From Promethearchaeota archaeon (GTDB taxonomy: Archaea; Asgardarchaeota; Lokiarchaeia; Sigyniarchaeales; SOKP01): DNA of 64,000 nt. The notes below the pieces were generated by a model that saw only the letters and a program-made list of their open reading frames with translations, was not told where the DNA came from and ran no database searches. A program made the translations under genes and the position numbers. The DNA lies in the NCBI GenBank assembly GCA_016930515.1, contig JAFGGO010000158.1:59632-123631 (forward strand). Reading direction: 5' to 3'. Below, piece by piece: positions 1 to 8,918 of the stretch (positions are counted from its first letter, which is position 1; every line of letters begins with the position of its first letter).

Positions 1-267
1 GATACTTGCCATATTTTTAACGCATTTGATTCTATCATCAAGAATGCTCTTGAAAACTTCAAAAAACTTGATTTGGTTAAATTCGCTCGCGTGAACTGCT
101 CGCTTTGCCAAAAAACAATCGTAGTTATCGTAAAAAAATCAATAATTGAAAACTCGAAAAAAACTACCATACCTTTTGTTTACGTGCATTCTGGGCACTC
201 AATTTTAATCTATTTCGACCGAAATTTTAAAATTCGTGGAAGCGAATTCGTGACGCTTTCTTATTGA
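1..267 (+). CDS. C-terminal part of a protein truncated by the window edge; CxxC / GHS...D.N..R module
   Basis: Frame 1 is open from base 1 (DTCHIFNAFDSIIKNALENFKKLDLVKFARVNCSLC...), so the 73..267 ORF is the tail of a longer gene; the tail resembles the N-terminus of the 44071..44916 product. Confidence 0.6.
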   Translation, partial: DTCHIFNAFDSIIKNALENFKKLDLVKFARVNCSLCQKTIVVIVKKSIIENSKKTTIPFVYVHSGHSILIYFDRNFKIRGSEFVTLSY

Positions 268-359
268 ATTCTGTCATTTTCTCATCAGATCAAATGCAAA
301 AATTTTAATGATCGAAGCTTTACCTTTAGTCTAAGACGATAGAGGTAAACCAACAACAA

Positions 360-1235
360 ATGACTATTTTCGAATTAAGCATTATAAGCACGACGGGACA
401 TCCGTATTACAATGTAAAACTTAACGACATTCCAGAAGGAGTGATAGTTAGTCTTAGGTTCTTTGATTTTTCTCATGAACTTGACGAAGATGAGCTAATC
501 GATCCTGAATCTCGTGCTGAACTCACGGCAGGGTTAATATCTGCCTTGTTTGAATTTTCTCGAGCTATTGATAAAAAAATTCACGCATTGGAATTTCAAT
601 CTCGAAGTGTATCAAAAAATATCAACATCCCTCCTCCTGAGAACGCATCCGATACGCTCATCACGTGCATGTCTGAATCGTTCCTCAACAAGAATGCCAT
701 AAAAAAAAAAATAACACTATTATATCATGCTGTTATCGAACCTAAAATCCCTCTTATAACGGCTGACGAATTACTAACGCCGGAACAGGACTTGATCTGG
801 AATATATTAACTGACAATGACGCGAGAACTCATTTTAAAAATAAGGAAAAGATTTTTTCCAAGGTTGCTAACGAAATTATAATGGAATACAGGAACACTC
901 GTCTCGAAGGAATTTGCGTTTTTTCCTTTGATTATTCCATTTTAGGAATTTATGGTTCAAAATATTCCTTGGAAGCCATTACCACCATTTTAAGAGACCT
1001 TAAGGAATTACCCGAGGTAATTCCACGCCATTCAAAGGTTATTAGCTTTAATTTCCAAGAAGAAGATTCCTACTTGATTTTCATGCATTCGGGTATCGAA
1101 ATTACCATCGAAATTTTAACAGATAAATTGTTTGAACCCTTTTATTATTGTTATATATGCAATTCTAAGGTTATAGATGATGATGTTGTAAATAAAATAA
1201 CAAGACAATTGAACGATGTCTTGGAGGGAATATAA
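360..1235 (+). CDS. Longin-like / small-GTPase-regulator-like protein, possibly tandem
   Basis: 291 aa; N-terminal FELSIISTTGHPYYNVKL and C-terminal LEGICVFSFDYSILGIYG segments have longin/roadblock-like hydrophobic patterning. Confidence 0.45.
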   Translation: MTIFELSIISTTGHPYYNVKLNDIPEGVIVSLRFFDFSHELDEDELIDPESRAELTAGLISALFEFSRAIDKKIHALEFQSRSVSKNINIPPPENASDTLITCMSESFLNKNAIKKKITLLYHAVIEPKIPLITADELLTPEQDLIWNILTDNDARTHFKNKEKIFSKVANEIIMEYRNTRLEGICVFSFDYSILGIYGSKYSLEAITTILRDLKELPEVIPRHSKVISFNFQEEDSYLIFMHSGIEITIEILTDKLFEPFYYCYICNSKVIDDDVVNKITRQLNDVLEGI

Positions 1236-1240
1236 TCAGT

Positions 1241-2005
1241 TTAAATATTGGTTGCTGCTTTTATGATTTCGTGGAAGGAATCTGCTTGAAGTGATGCGCC
1301 TCCTACCAAGGCTCCGTCAATGTTCGCTTGTTTAAATAATTCCAAAGCGTTCGATGGATTTACCGAACCACCGTATTGAATTCTCACGGTGTCAGCAACT
1401 TCGTTGTTATAAATCCCGGCTATAGTATCTCTTATAAAAGCGTGAATCTCTTCTGCCTGTTCTGGTGTTGCCGTCTTACCCGTCCCAATAGCCCATATGG
1501 GCTCGTAAGCAATGACGGTTTTGACCATTTCTTCGGGGGATAGGCCTTGAAAAGAACCCATAATTTGCTTTTCAACGATTTCCTTGGTTTTACCCTCTTC
1601 CCGTTCTTCTAGATGTTCACCAATGCATGCTATGGGGTTTAAACCCGTTGAAAGCGCTTTTTTCAATTTTTTATTAACTAAATCGTCGTTTTCCTTGAAA
1701 ATATCTCTTCTTTCGCTATGACCGAGAATCACGTATTCGCAACCCAAAGCTTTCAGGAATCCAGGTGCTACTTCGCCCGTGAAGGCGCCTTTATCCTCGT
1801 AATACATGTTCTGGGCACCAATTTTTATAGAGGTGCCTTTTGTTACTTCGCACGCTTTATGGACGCTCGTATACGGGGGCGCAACCACGATGTCAATGTT
1901 ATTGTAATCGTTTACGAGAGGGATAAGCTTGACAAGCATCTCCTCCGCTTCTATGGGTAATCCCCTGTTCATCTTCCAATTTCCTCCAATTATTGGCTTT
2001 CTCAA
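1241..2005 (-). CDS. tpiA: Triosephosphate isomerase, long bacterial/eukaryal type
   Basis: 254 aa; GGNWKMN, ILGHSERR, AYEPIWAIGTGKTATPEQ, IQYGGSVNPSN, DGALVGGASL. Confidence 0.95.
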   Translation of the reverse strand: MRKPIIGGNWKMNRGLPIEAEEMLVKLIPLVNDYNNIDIVVAPPYTSVHKACEVTKGTSIKIGAQNMYYEDKGAFTGEVAPGFLKALGCEYVILGHSERRDIFKENDDLVNKKLKKALSTGLNPIACIGEHLEEREEGKTKEIVEKQIMGSFQGLSPEEMVKTVIAYEPIWAIGTGKTATPEQAEEIHAFIRDTIAGIYNNEVADTVRIQYGGSVNPSNALELFKQANIDGALVGGASLQADSFHEIIKAATNI

Positions 2006-2107
2006 CTTTTTTTACAACTCCTCTGACTCAATTATTGGTGACCGATGAAATCTTATAATGAATCTACGATAATTTAAAGAAATGAGGAAAATACGCAATT
2101 TAAAGGA

Positions 2108-2611
2108 TTAGTCCTTCTTGGGTAATTTTTCAGGTAATTTTGTGGCTTCCAATATCTTCTTTATTTCCTCTAAATCGGGAGCCAAGATGCTCGGCAAGCC
2201 TAATTGCTGCCTTCTTTTTTCAATAGCGGGTTGCATGGGTATTGCCTTGCCGTTTTCTAAAATCGTAGCGGCTTGCGTCGTGTAATAATCGGGAGCTTCC
2301 CCTCTCTCAACGCTCATGTTCTTGAGAATGGTGAATATTTCCGTGAGCTCTACTTTCTGAGGGCACACCTCGTCGCATGTGTCGCACACCGTACAACCCC
2401 AAATGTTAAATGTATTTTCTGCACCAAAAATTTTCTCCTTAAGACCTAAAAGAGAATCCAAGATCAATCTCCGAGGATTGTACTTTCCTCCCGTAACCTG
2501 AGCCACGGGGCACGCACCGGAGCATGTCGCACATTGATAACAATAAGCTAGCGTGTTGCCAATGTCGTTTCCAAGAATTTGATTTCTGAACTTGAAATCT
2601 ATCGTAGCCAT
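2108..2611 (-). CDS. hdrC: Heterodisulfide reductase subunit C-like Fe-S protein
   Basis: Two 4Fe-4S motifs: CYQCATCSGACP and CTVCDTCDEVCP; HdrC size (167 aa). Confidence 0.8.
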   Translation of the reverse strand: MATIDFKFRNQILGNDIGNTLAYCYQCATCSGACPVAQVTGGKYNPRRLILDSLLGLKEKIFGAENTFNIWGCTVCDTCDEVCPQKVELTEIFTILKNMSVERGEAPDYYTTQAATILENGKAIPMQPAIEKRRQQLGLPSILAPDLEEIKKILEATKLPEKLPKKD

Positions 2612-2870
2612 TTTTTCGTCACCATTAAATGCTTCTTAAGTAATTAATATCCTTAGTATAATTTAAGAATTTTTAACTATTAAGGTTTTGATAAGTTTTA
2701 TTCTAAAATTTTGACAAGAATCATTGTTAAAATTTATGGTCCAAAACACGAGAAAATAAATAAATTGTCATGTTCGGATAAAATAACAAAACATTTATTT
2801 TTTCCATGTTTTATAAAAATAGATCAAACCCATAAAGAAAAATATAACCTACTTGAGATGAAAAAAATCG

Positions 2871-3215
2871 TTGCATGTTGAAGATTTAAAAAAAGTTGGA
2901 ATTGATGGGCCTACGGAAGGGAAACTTATTATCGATGTTTATACCACGTGGTGCGGACCGTGTAAGGCCGTTGCACCAATTCTTCATAAACTCCAAGGCG
3001 AAGGGCTTTTTAAACTCGTTCAGGTGGATCTCGATCAGAATCGACCCTTGGGTGAGATCTTCGGAATCACGGCAATACCCACGCTTCTATTTTTCAAGGA
3101 CGGTCAATTATTAGAAAAAACCATAGAAGTTAATGGCCAAGTTTTAGTCAAGAGAGGAATGATGGTAGGGGCCGCAGGAGAGAGCATTCTCAGAGCCATT
3201 GTCGATCAGATGTAG
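2871..3215 (+). CDS. Thioredoxin-fold protein
   Basis: YTTWCGPCKAVAPIL active site and AIPTLLFFKDGQ; TTG start. Confidence 0.9.
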   Translation: MHVEDLKKVGIDGPTEGKLIIDVYTTWCGPCKAVAPILHKLQGEGLFKLVQVDLDQNRPLGEIFGITAIPTLLFFKDGQLLEKTIEVNGQVLVKRGMMVGAAGESILRAIVDQM

Positions 3216-3334
3216 TAATTTCGGTAAAATAAATAACAATTTCTTTCTTATCCAAACGACCCTTCCGTTTCTTTTTTTACTCTTCTCTATTAGTGATGGA
3301 TTTATCGATTACATTACATGCTGATTTTTTAAAT

Positions 3335-3374
3335 GTCACACTATTCCTCTTGTGGAATCTCCTTTATGTGTGAC
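3335..3374. repeat. Nested inverted repeat / potential hairpin
   Basis: GTCACAC-t-ATTCC-tcttgt-GGAAT-ctcctttat-GTGTGAC, followed by a T-rich stretch. Confidence 0.55.
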
Positions 3375-3513
3375 TTAATGGGGTTTTTTAGAATTTTATT
3401 CAAAAGAATTTCGAATTAATTAAAAAATTGCAAATTTTAATACAAATCGTTGTTTTTCAATTATATCAAAGAGTTATTTAAATTAGTTGTTCGTGAAATA
3501 ATATCACGTGTAG

Positions 3514-4047
3514 ATGATAATGATGAATAAATCAAGTAACATGACTCGTGAAGAATTGGTAAATTTCGAAGCTGCAATGAATCAAAGCCGTAACATGATT
3601 TATCATTTAATTCGCTTCATGAAAAAAAATAAGACGGTAGATGTAAGGGAAAGGCTGCGAGGAATGGGTAAAAATATCGCCAGAACATTTTACAATTATT
3701 GGAAACCAATCGATGATGTAAATACTTTTAACCTCAAGGATGTTTTGACGACGATATATAAAAAAGTCTTGGGTAGCTCGATCGTCATTGATATTGATGA
3801 AGTTAAAAAAACTATTAAAATAAAAGATTCAAAATGCGCTTTATGTAAATATCATTACGAAGATATAGGCAATATTGCTGGATGCGAAGTATTGTTAGGC
3901 ATGTCGTCTGAATTTATCAAGTTAATTAACGAAAATTCAAAAAATCGATCCAAATTGACTTTAATTCCCATCGAAGTGAGTGAATCGTTGTCGTATGGCG
4001 ATGACGCTTGCGTGCAACTTTTTAACTACAAGGAGGGAGGAAAATAA
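3514..4047 (+). CDS. V4R-like (4-vinyl reductase/hydrocarbon-binding-like) domain protein
   Basis: DSKCALCKYHYEDIGNIAGCEVLLG...ESLSYGDDACVQLF pattern. Confidence 0.4.
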   Translation: MIMMNKSSNMTREELVNFEAAMNQSRNMIYHLIRFMKKNKTVDVRERLRGMGKNIARTFYNYWKPIDDVNTFNLKDVLTTIYKKVLGSSIVIDIDEVKKTIKIKDSKCALCKYHYEDIGNIAGCEVLLGMSSEFIKLINENSKNRSKLTLIPIEVSESLSYGDDACVQLFNYKEGGK

Positions 4048-4048
4048 A

Positions 4049-5521
4049 ATGGTATCTGCGTTTCAATGGATCATGAAAAAAGTCACGAAAGTTTTTTCTC
4101 GTACTACAAATTCCCTATTTTATACGCTTTTATATAGGGAAATATTAAAGGAAGTTCAAGAAATAACGAAAAACGAAGAAGATAGCGTTGTTATTTTCCG
4201 GGAATTTGGAAAACGATCTGCTTATGAATCTTGTGAGCGACATTCAAGCATTTTTAAATTCATGCCAGGAGATCCTAAAAAGGTATTGGATTACTTTTCA
4301 ATCCTGTGGTCAATCGTATTTGGGATGGAAATTGGCGAATTTTCCTACGAAACCATCCCAAAGAAAGGTAAATATAACGATTATGTCTTAACTGTAAATA
4401 GTAACCCGATTTGTGCTGGATACGGGAACGATCCCGAAGATACCTTTAATTTCAAGAAATTAGGCTCCGAATCTGAAGGATGTTCTGCAGGTTTGTCAGG
4501 GATGCTTGAAAGCGTGGCAAATTTCATTTTGAAAACGAAAAATGTTGAATATAGGATTTCGATTACTGAAAAAGAATGCATCGCAAAAGGTCAAGGAGCC
4601 TTAAAGCTCAATTGCTTCATATATGACTACGCAGAATGGCAAAAATTAAACGCATCAACGATTAGCGATCAAATATCGTCTAAAGTAAAACTCGAAGAAC
4701 CTAAGGATGAACCTGAATTTGTACAGCAAACAAAACTGGATTTCGTTGATAAGCTCCAAGACTCTTTATCTTTAGATAAAATTGAGGAAATTCTCAATGA
4801 ACCTTTAGAAAGAATAAAAGAAAAGATTTCGGAAATCATAAGAGACAAGTTGAACATGGACCCCGAGAATTTTTTCGATTACTTCAGGAACTACGAGGAT
4901 GACATGCTAAGAATTATTGGATTCCTAATCGTCCATGTTTTAAATGAGTTTGGTGGAATTGTCGAAAAAATTCTAAAAAATGATACTTTCGCAAAGGTCG
5001 TAGGTTACTTATTTAATCACTTTAAAGAAATGACTTTCCTGTTCATACCTTTAGATGTTGCTAACGATTATCACCAGTTGCTAATTGATTTCCTCGATGG
5101 AATGGCCCCTCCCGAGATGGTGGACAATGTAAGAAAATACGCTGGGAAGGACGATATTAATTTCCTCTTTGAAGGCGCTCAAACGGCCCTAGAAAACCTA
5201 GGAGTTAATTTTTCTGAATTAAGAGAAAATATCTGGGAAGAATTGAAAAAGGATGAAAGTAGTGGCTTGATGCCATCGGAAAAATTCGAGGTAGAAAACT
5301 CAAAAGATAAATTTCCAAAAATAATTAAAATAATTCAGGAAATGTTAATGCTTATTAGCGAAATACTCACATTACCAATTAGAATGCTGGTCTCTGAGGG
5401 ACATCACGGTGTAAAAACTGCCATTAATTCAGTTGTTTCAGAAGAAGAGGGCGGTTTATTTGAAAGGGTGAAAGATAGATTAGATGTAATTTTTGACGCC
5501 TTTCAAGAATTAAGGCAATAA
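4049..5521 (+). CDS. V4R-like domain protein with a long helical C-terminal extension
   Basis: In-frame ATG at 4049 preceded by aaggagggagg; N-terminal half SEGCSAGLSGMLESVANFILKTKNVEYRISITEKECIAKGQGALKLNCFIYD resembles the upstream gene. Confidence 0.45.
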   Translation: MVSAFQWIMKKVTKVFSRTTNSLFYTLLYREILKEVQEITKNEEDSVVIFREFGKRSAYESCERHSSIFKFMPGDPKKVLDYFSILWSIVFGMEIGEFSYETIPKKGKYNDYVLTVNSNPICAGYGNDPEDTFNFKKLGSESEGCSAGLSGMLESVANFILKTKNVEYRISITEKECIAKGQGALKLNCFIYDYAEWQKLNASTISDQISSKVKLEEPKDEPEFVQQTKLDFVDKLQDSLSLDKIEEILNEPLERIKEKISEIIRDKLNMDPENFFDYFRNYEDDMLRIIGFLIVHVLNEFGGIVEKILKNDTFAKVVGYLFNHFKEMTFLFIPLDVANDYHQLLIDFLDGMAPPEMVDNVRKYAGKDDINFLFEGAQTALENLGVNFSELRENIWEELKKDESSGLMPSEKFEVENSKDKFPKIIKIIQEMLMLISEILTLPIRMLVSEGHHGVKTAINSVVSEEEGGLFERVKDRLDVIFDAFQELRQ

Positions 5522-5648
5522 ATTGCCAATCCTTTATTTTATTAATTTTTTTTGTTTTAGTATTAGTTCTTAATTTCTCTGCTTTTAAATAGGTGAGTGT
5601 AAATACTATTTCAGATTATTTTGAAAAAAGGAAATAAAGGATATAAAC

Positions 5649-8381
5649 TTGAAAAATTTAAAAAGAACAACGATTCGAAATTTCTTAGCTCCAGTATTTC
5701 TATCCATCGTTATCATGTCAATATTGACTATTCCGCTTACGAATGCGATTGCTCCATTGGGGGAAATCTTATTACCTGGTAATGGTTTGTGGAGAGTCCC
5801 AGGAGAAATACAAGAAAAGGAGTTTATCTGCGAAGCAACTCTGAACAATACGATAACAATATATAGAGATGAGTGGGGTATTCCGCACGTGTATGCAAGT
5901 ACTGAGAAAGACGCATCCTTCGCTTTTGGATACCTCCATGCCCAAGATAGGATGTTTCAGATGGATCTCATGAGGAGATTGGTTCGTGGAACGCTTTCTG
6001 AAATTATTGGAGAAGACGCTTTAGAACTCGATAAATTTAACTTGGCTACGGGTAAACTTTTTTGGGCGCAAAAAACGGTTGAAAATATGATAGAAAAGGC
6101 AGATAACGGAGAAATAAATTATTTAGAATCGTTAATTCGTTATTGCGATGGAGTAAATTATTTCATTAAAACTCACCTAGATGAATTACCAATAGAATAT
6201 GCTATATTGGGTTTCAAACCAACTCGTTGGACCTTGCTTGATATTGCTTGCTTGGTTAAATACATGGCTGAGATGCTTACTTGGAGTTATACAGATCTTT
6301 ATGAGACGATTGCGTGCTATAATCTTGGGTCATCCAACTTTCTGGAATTGTTTAGGTCAACATATGGACAAATTCCAGTCTGTCCAAATTATGGGTCCTT
6401 CAATTTATCTTTTCACCTCCCTTTTGAACAGGGTGCGCAAATCGCAACCAAATCGATAATCGACACGATAACTTATTTTTTATCGGATGTTAAAAAAGTC
6501 GAATCCCAGAATCTAATAGCTTCCGTTAAAAATCAAGAAGTTATAGGATCGAATAACTGGGTAGTGGATGGTTCCAAAACGAGAAGTGGAAGACCAATTC
6601 TCTGTAACGATATGCATTTGGCGTGGACGCTCCCCGGTATTTGGTACGAGGGACATGTAGTAATTACTAGTAAAAGCCTCAATCTTTATGGATTCACCTT
6701 GCCTGGTGCTCCAATGGTCATAGTTGGACACAACGAACGAATTGCGTGGGGTTTTACTAACACTGCTTACGATGTAATGGATTGGTATTACTATGAAAAA
6801 ATAGACGAAGATCAATATGTTTATAACAATTCAATTGAGCAATTTAAAATCCGTCCGTACTCCATAGCAGTTAAGAATGAAGAACCAGTGGCTTTCGAAG
6901 TAAAAGAAACCGTTCATGGTCCTGTTTTAAACGAATTTCTCGGAATTCAGGAAATTCCAACTAATTTAAACAATGCAAACATCATTTTAGCAACTAAATG
7001 GATAGCGCACGATGTATCAACCTTGATTCAAGCAATCTATGGATTTAATCACGCTAAAAATAGGGACGATTTTAACCAGGCTTCCAAATATTTCGATTGT
7101 CCTGCCCAAAACATCGTCTATGCCGACATAAATGGAAACATCGCAATGAGACCTACGGGAAAAATACCCATAAGAGATGGAAACGGCACTTTTATTTACA
7201 ACGGTTCCGCAGGGGAGGGTGAATGGATGGGTTTTATAGATTTTGAAGATTTGCCTCAAACAGAAAATCCAGCTCAAGGTTATTTGGTATCTGCAAACCA
7301 GATCGTTGCTGGGCCCGAGTATTCGAGATATTTATTGCAAAATGACTATTCAACAGGGTATCGATCAAGACGAATAAACGAACTAATTAACGCCACGGAC
7401 GATATTACATTGGAAAAAATGAAGGAGATCCAACTTGATGTAAAATCAACTCCAGCAAGAGCCCTCATACCATTTCTAATCGATTTAATCGAAAATATCC
7501 CCTCTTCGCACCAAACGGATGTGATATTAGACATTTATTCCCTTCTTATTCAATGGAACTACGATATGGATAAGGATTTATCTCAACCTTCCATCTATCG
7601 CGTCTGGAGAGAATTTTATTATTCTTATACCTTCGACGACGAATTTGACGCTTTTAATTCTGAAATTAAGCCTCGTTTGGATGTTTTAGAAAGATTAACG
7701 AGAGAAAATGACTCTTCAATCTGGTTTGACGATAGTACAACTAGCGATAGAAAAGAAAATCGTTCGGATATTATTTATAAGGCACTCAACGCGAGCATTA
7801 ATTTTTTAATAAAATACTACGGAACAAAGGATGTTGCAGCCTGGAAATATGGATTATTGCATCGCCTCGAGTTTCTTCATATTGCACCGGGTTTAGACGC
7901 TCTAGGAAAAGGTCCTTTCGAAGGCGATGGAGAACAATACACGGTGAATCCCTCTTATATTTCAATAAATTCCCTTGGATTGGTCTCAACGGCGCGATTT
8001 GGAGCATCTGAAAGAATGATTGTGGATTTGAACGATTTAGAGAATTCTATTAGCGTGATACCTTCGGGTCAAAGAGGAATTGTCAGCTCAAGACATTATT
8101 CCGATCAATTGATTGATCTGTTTTTGCATGGTAATTATCACCGACAATATTTTTACACTCAACCTGATGCATTTCCAAGTAACTTGATTGAATCTGGAAT
8201 TATCTTTATGGCCACTTCCGAAACTTCAGGCATATTATTTGTTCAATCATTCATTATTTGCTCATTTTGTGGAATCTGTGTTGCAATTTTTGGGTGGAAA
8301 ATAAAAAAAAACAGATCATTAATTCGGTTTAAAAAAAAATTTGAAAAAAAGAGTGATTGTGTTGAAAAACAGAACTCATAG
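5649..8381 (+). CDS. Penicillin acylase-family Ntn hydrolase, predicted exported and membrane-anchored
   Basis: GSNNWVVDGSKTRSGRPILCNDMHLAWTLPGIWYEGHV, IVGHNERIAWGFTN; signal-like N-terminus and C-terminal hydrophobic helix; TTG start. Confidence 0.88.
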   Translation: MKNLKRTTIRNFLAPVFLSIVIMSILTIPLTNAIAPLGEILLPGNGLWRVPGEIQEKEFICEATLNNTITIYRDEWGIPHVYASTEKDASFAFGYLHAQDRMFQMDLMRRLVRGTLSEIIGEDALELDKFNLATGKLFWAQKTVENMIEKADNGEINYLESLIRYCDGVNYFIKTHLDELPIEYAILGFKPTRWTLLDIACLVKYMAEMLTWSYTDLYETIACYNLGSSNFLELFRSTYGQIPVCPNYGSFNLSFHLPFEQGAQIATKSIIDTITYFLSDVKKVESQNLIASVKNQEVIGSNNWVVDGSKTRSGRPILCNDMHLAWTLPGIWYEGHVVITSKSLNLYGFTLPGAPMVIVGHNERIAWGFTNTAYDVMDWYYYEKIDEDQYVYNNSIEQFKIRPYSIAVKNEEPVAFEVKETVHGPVLNEFLGIQEIPTNLNNANIILATKWIAHDVSTLIQAIYGFNHAKNRDDFNQASKYFDCPAQNIVYADINGNIAMRPTGKIPIRDGNGTFIYNGSAGEGEWMGFIDFEDLPQTENPAQGYLVSANQIVAGPEYSRYLLQNDYSTGYRSRRINELINATDDITLEKMKEIQLDVKSTPARALIPFLIDLIENIPSSHQTDVILDIYSLLIQWNYDMDKDLSQPSIYRVWREFYYSYTFDDEFDAFNSEIKPRLDVLERLTRENDSSIWFDDSTTSDRKENRSDIIYKALNASINFLIKYYGTKDVAAWKYGLLHRLEFLHIAPGLDALGKGPFEGDGEQYTVNPSYISINSLGLVSTARFGASERMIVDLNDLENSISVIPSGQRGIVSSRHYSDQLIDLFLHGNYHRQYFYTQPDAFPSNLIESGIIFMATSETSGILFVQSFIICSFCGICVAIFGWKIKKNRSLIRFKKKFEKKSDCVEKQNS

Positions 8382-8802
8382 CAAAATTTTAAGCGAAGAA
8401 AAAGTAATCGAGAAAAGATTATTTATAATTTCTATCGTCATTTCAATTTTGTTACAAATTTTAGGCTTATTTATCTATATTTGGCAATATAGTATTCTTC
8501 CCGGAATTATTGCGGGATTAATCAATAAAAAAGCGAGCCGAAGTATCATTGCAAGCGCAATTGGTGTTTTAAGCGTTTGGATTCCTTACATGTTATTTGC
8601 TTTTACGAGCAAAAACACATTTTTAACTCTGGATTATTTTGCGACTTTAATTTTTGGAGAGTTGGGGTATGGCCCCGTGCTTTTAATTGTTATTCTCTGC
8701 TTAGGAACAATACTTGGTGCCCTTGGGGGGGCTATAGGATATGGAACACACAATCTTTTATGTTTAAAACAATCTAATGAATCAAAAATCCAAATCCAAT
8801 AA
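8341..8802 (+). CDS. Multi-pass membrane protein
   Basis: Several hydrophobic helices; overlaps the 3' end of the acylase gene. Confidence 0.5.
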   Translation: MKKRVIVLKNRTHSKILSEEKVIEKRLFIISIVISILLQILGLFIYIWQYSILPGIIAGLINKKASRSIIASAIGVLSVWIPYMLFAFTSKNTFLTLDYFATLIFGELGYGPVLLIVILCLGTILGALGGAIGYGTHNLLCLKQSNESKIQIQ

Positions 8803-8918
8803 ATTAAAGCTGATTTTAAATCTTTTAGAAGAATAAATTGCAAGTTAATTGAAAAAATAGGTCACGATTCTGGAATGGAATAAAGGAGACAATTTGAGAC
8901 AATATATGTCTTGGAAAT

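Noticed and set aside
2858-2881. Possible UGA-containing selenoprotein leader ATG AAA AAA ATC GTT GCA TGT TGA before the thioredoxin-like gene
   Set aside because: Different frame from the thioredoxin ORF, and the continuation soon meets another stop; active site downstream is plain CGPC
6513-6815. Antisense ORFs inside the acylase gene (also 7017..7277, 7346..7534, 7798..8007)
   Set aside because: Entirely within a well-supported CDS on the other strand, with no recognisable protein features
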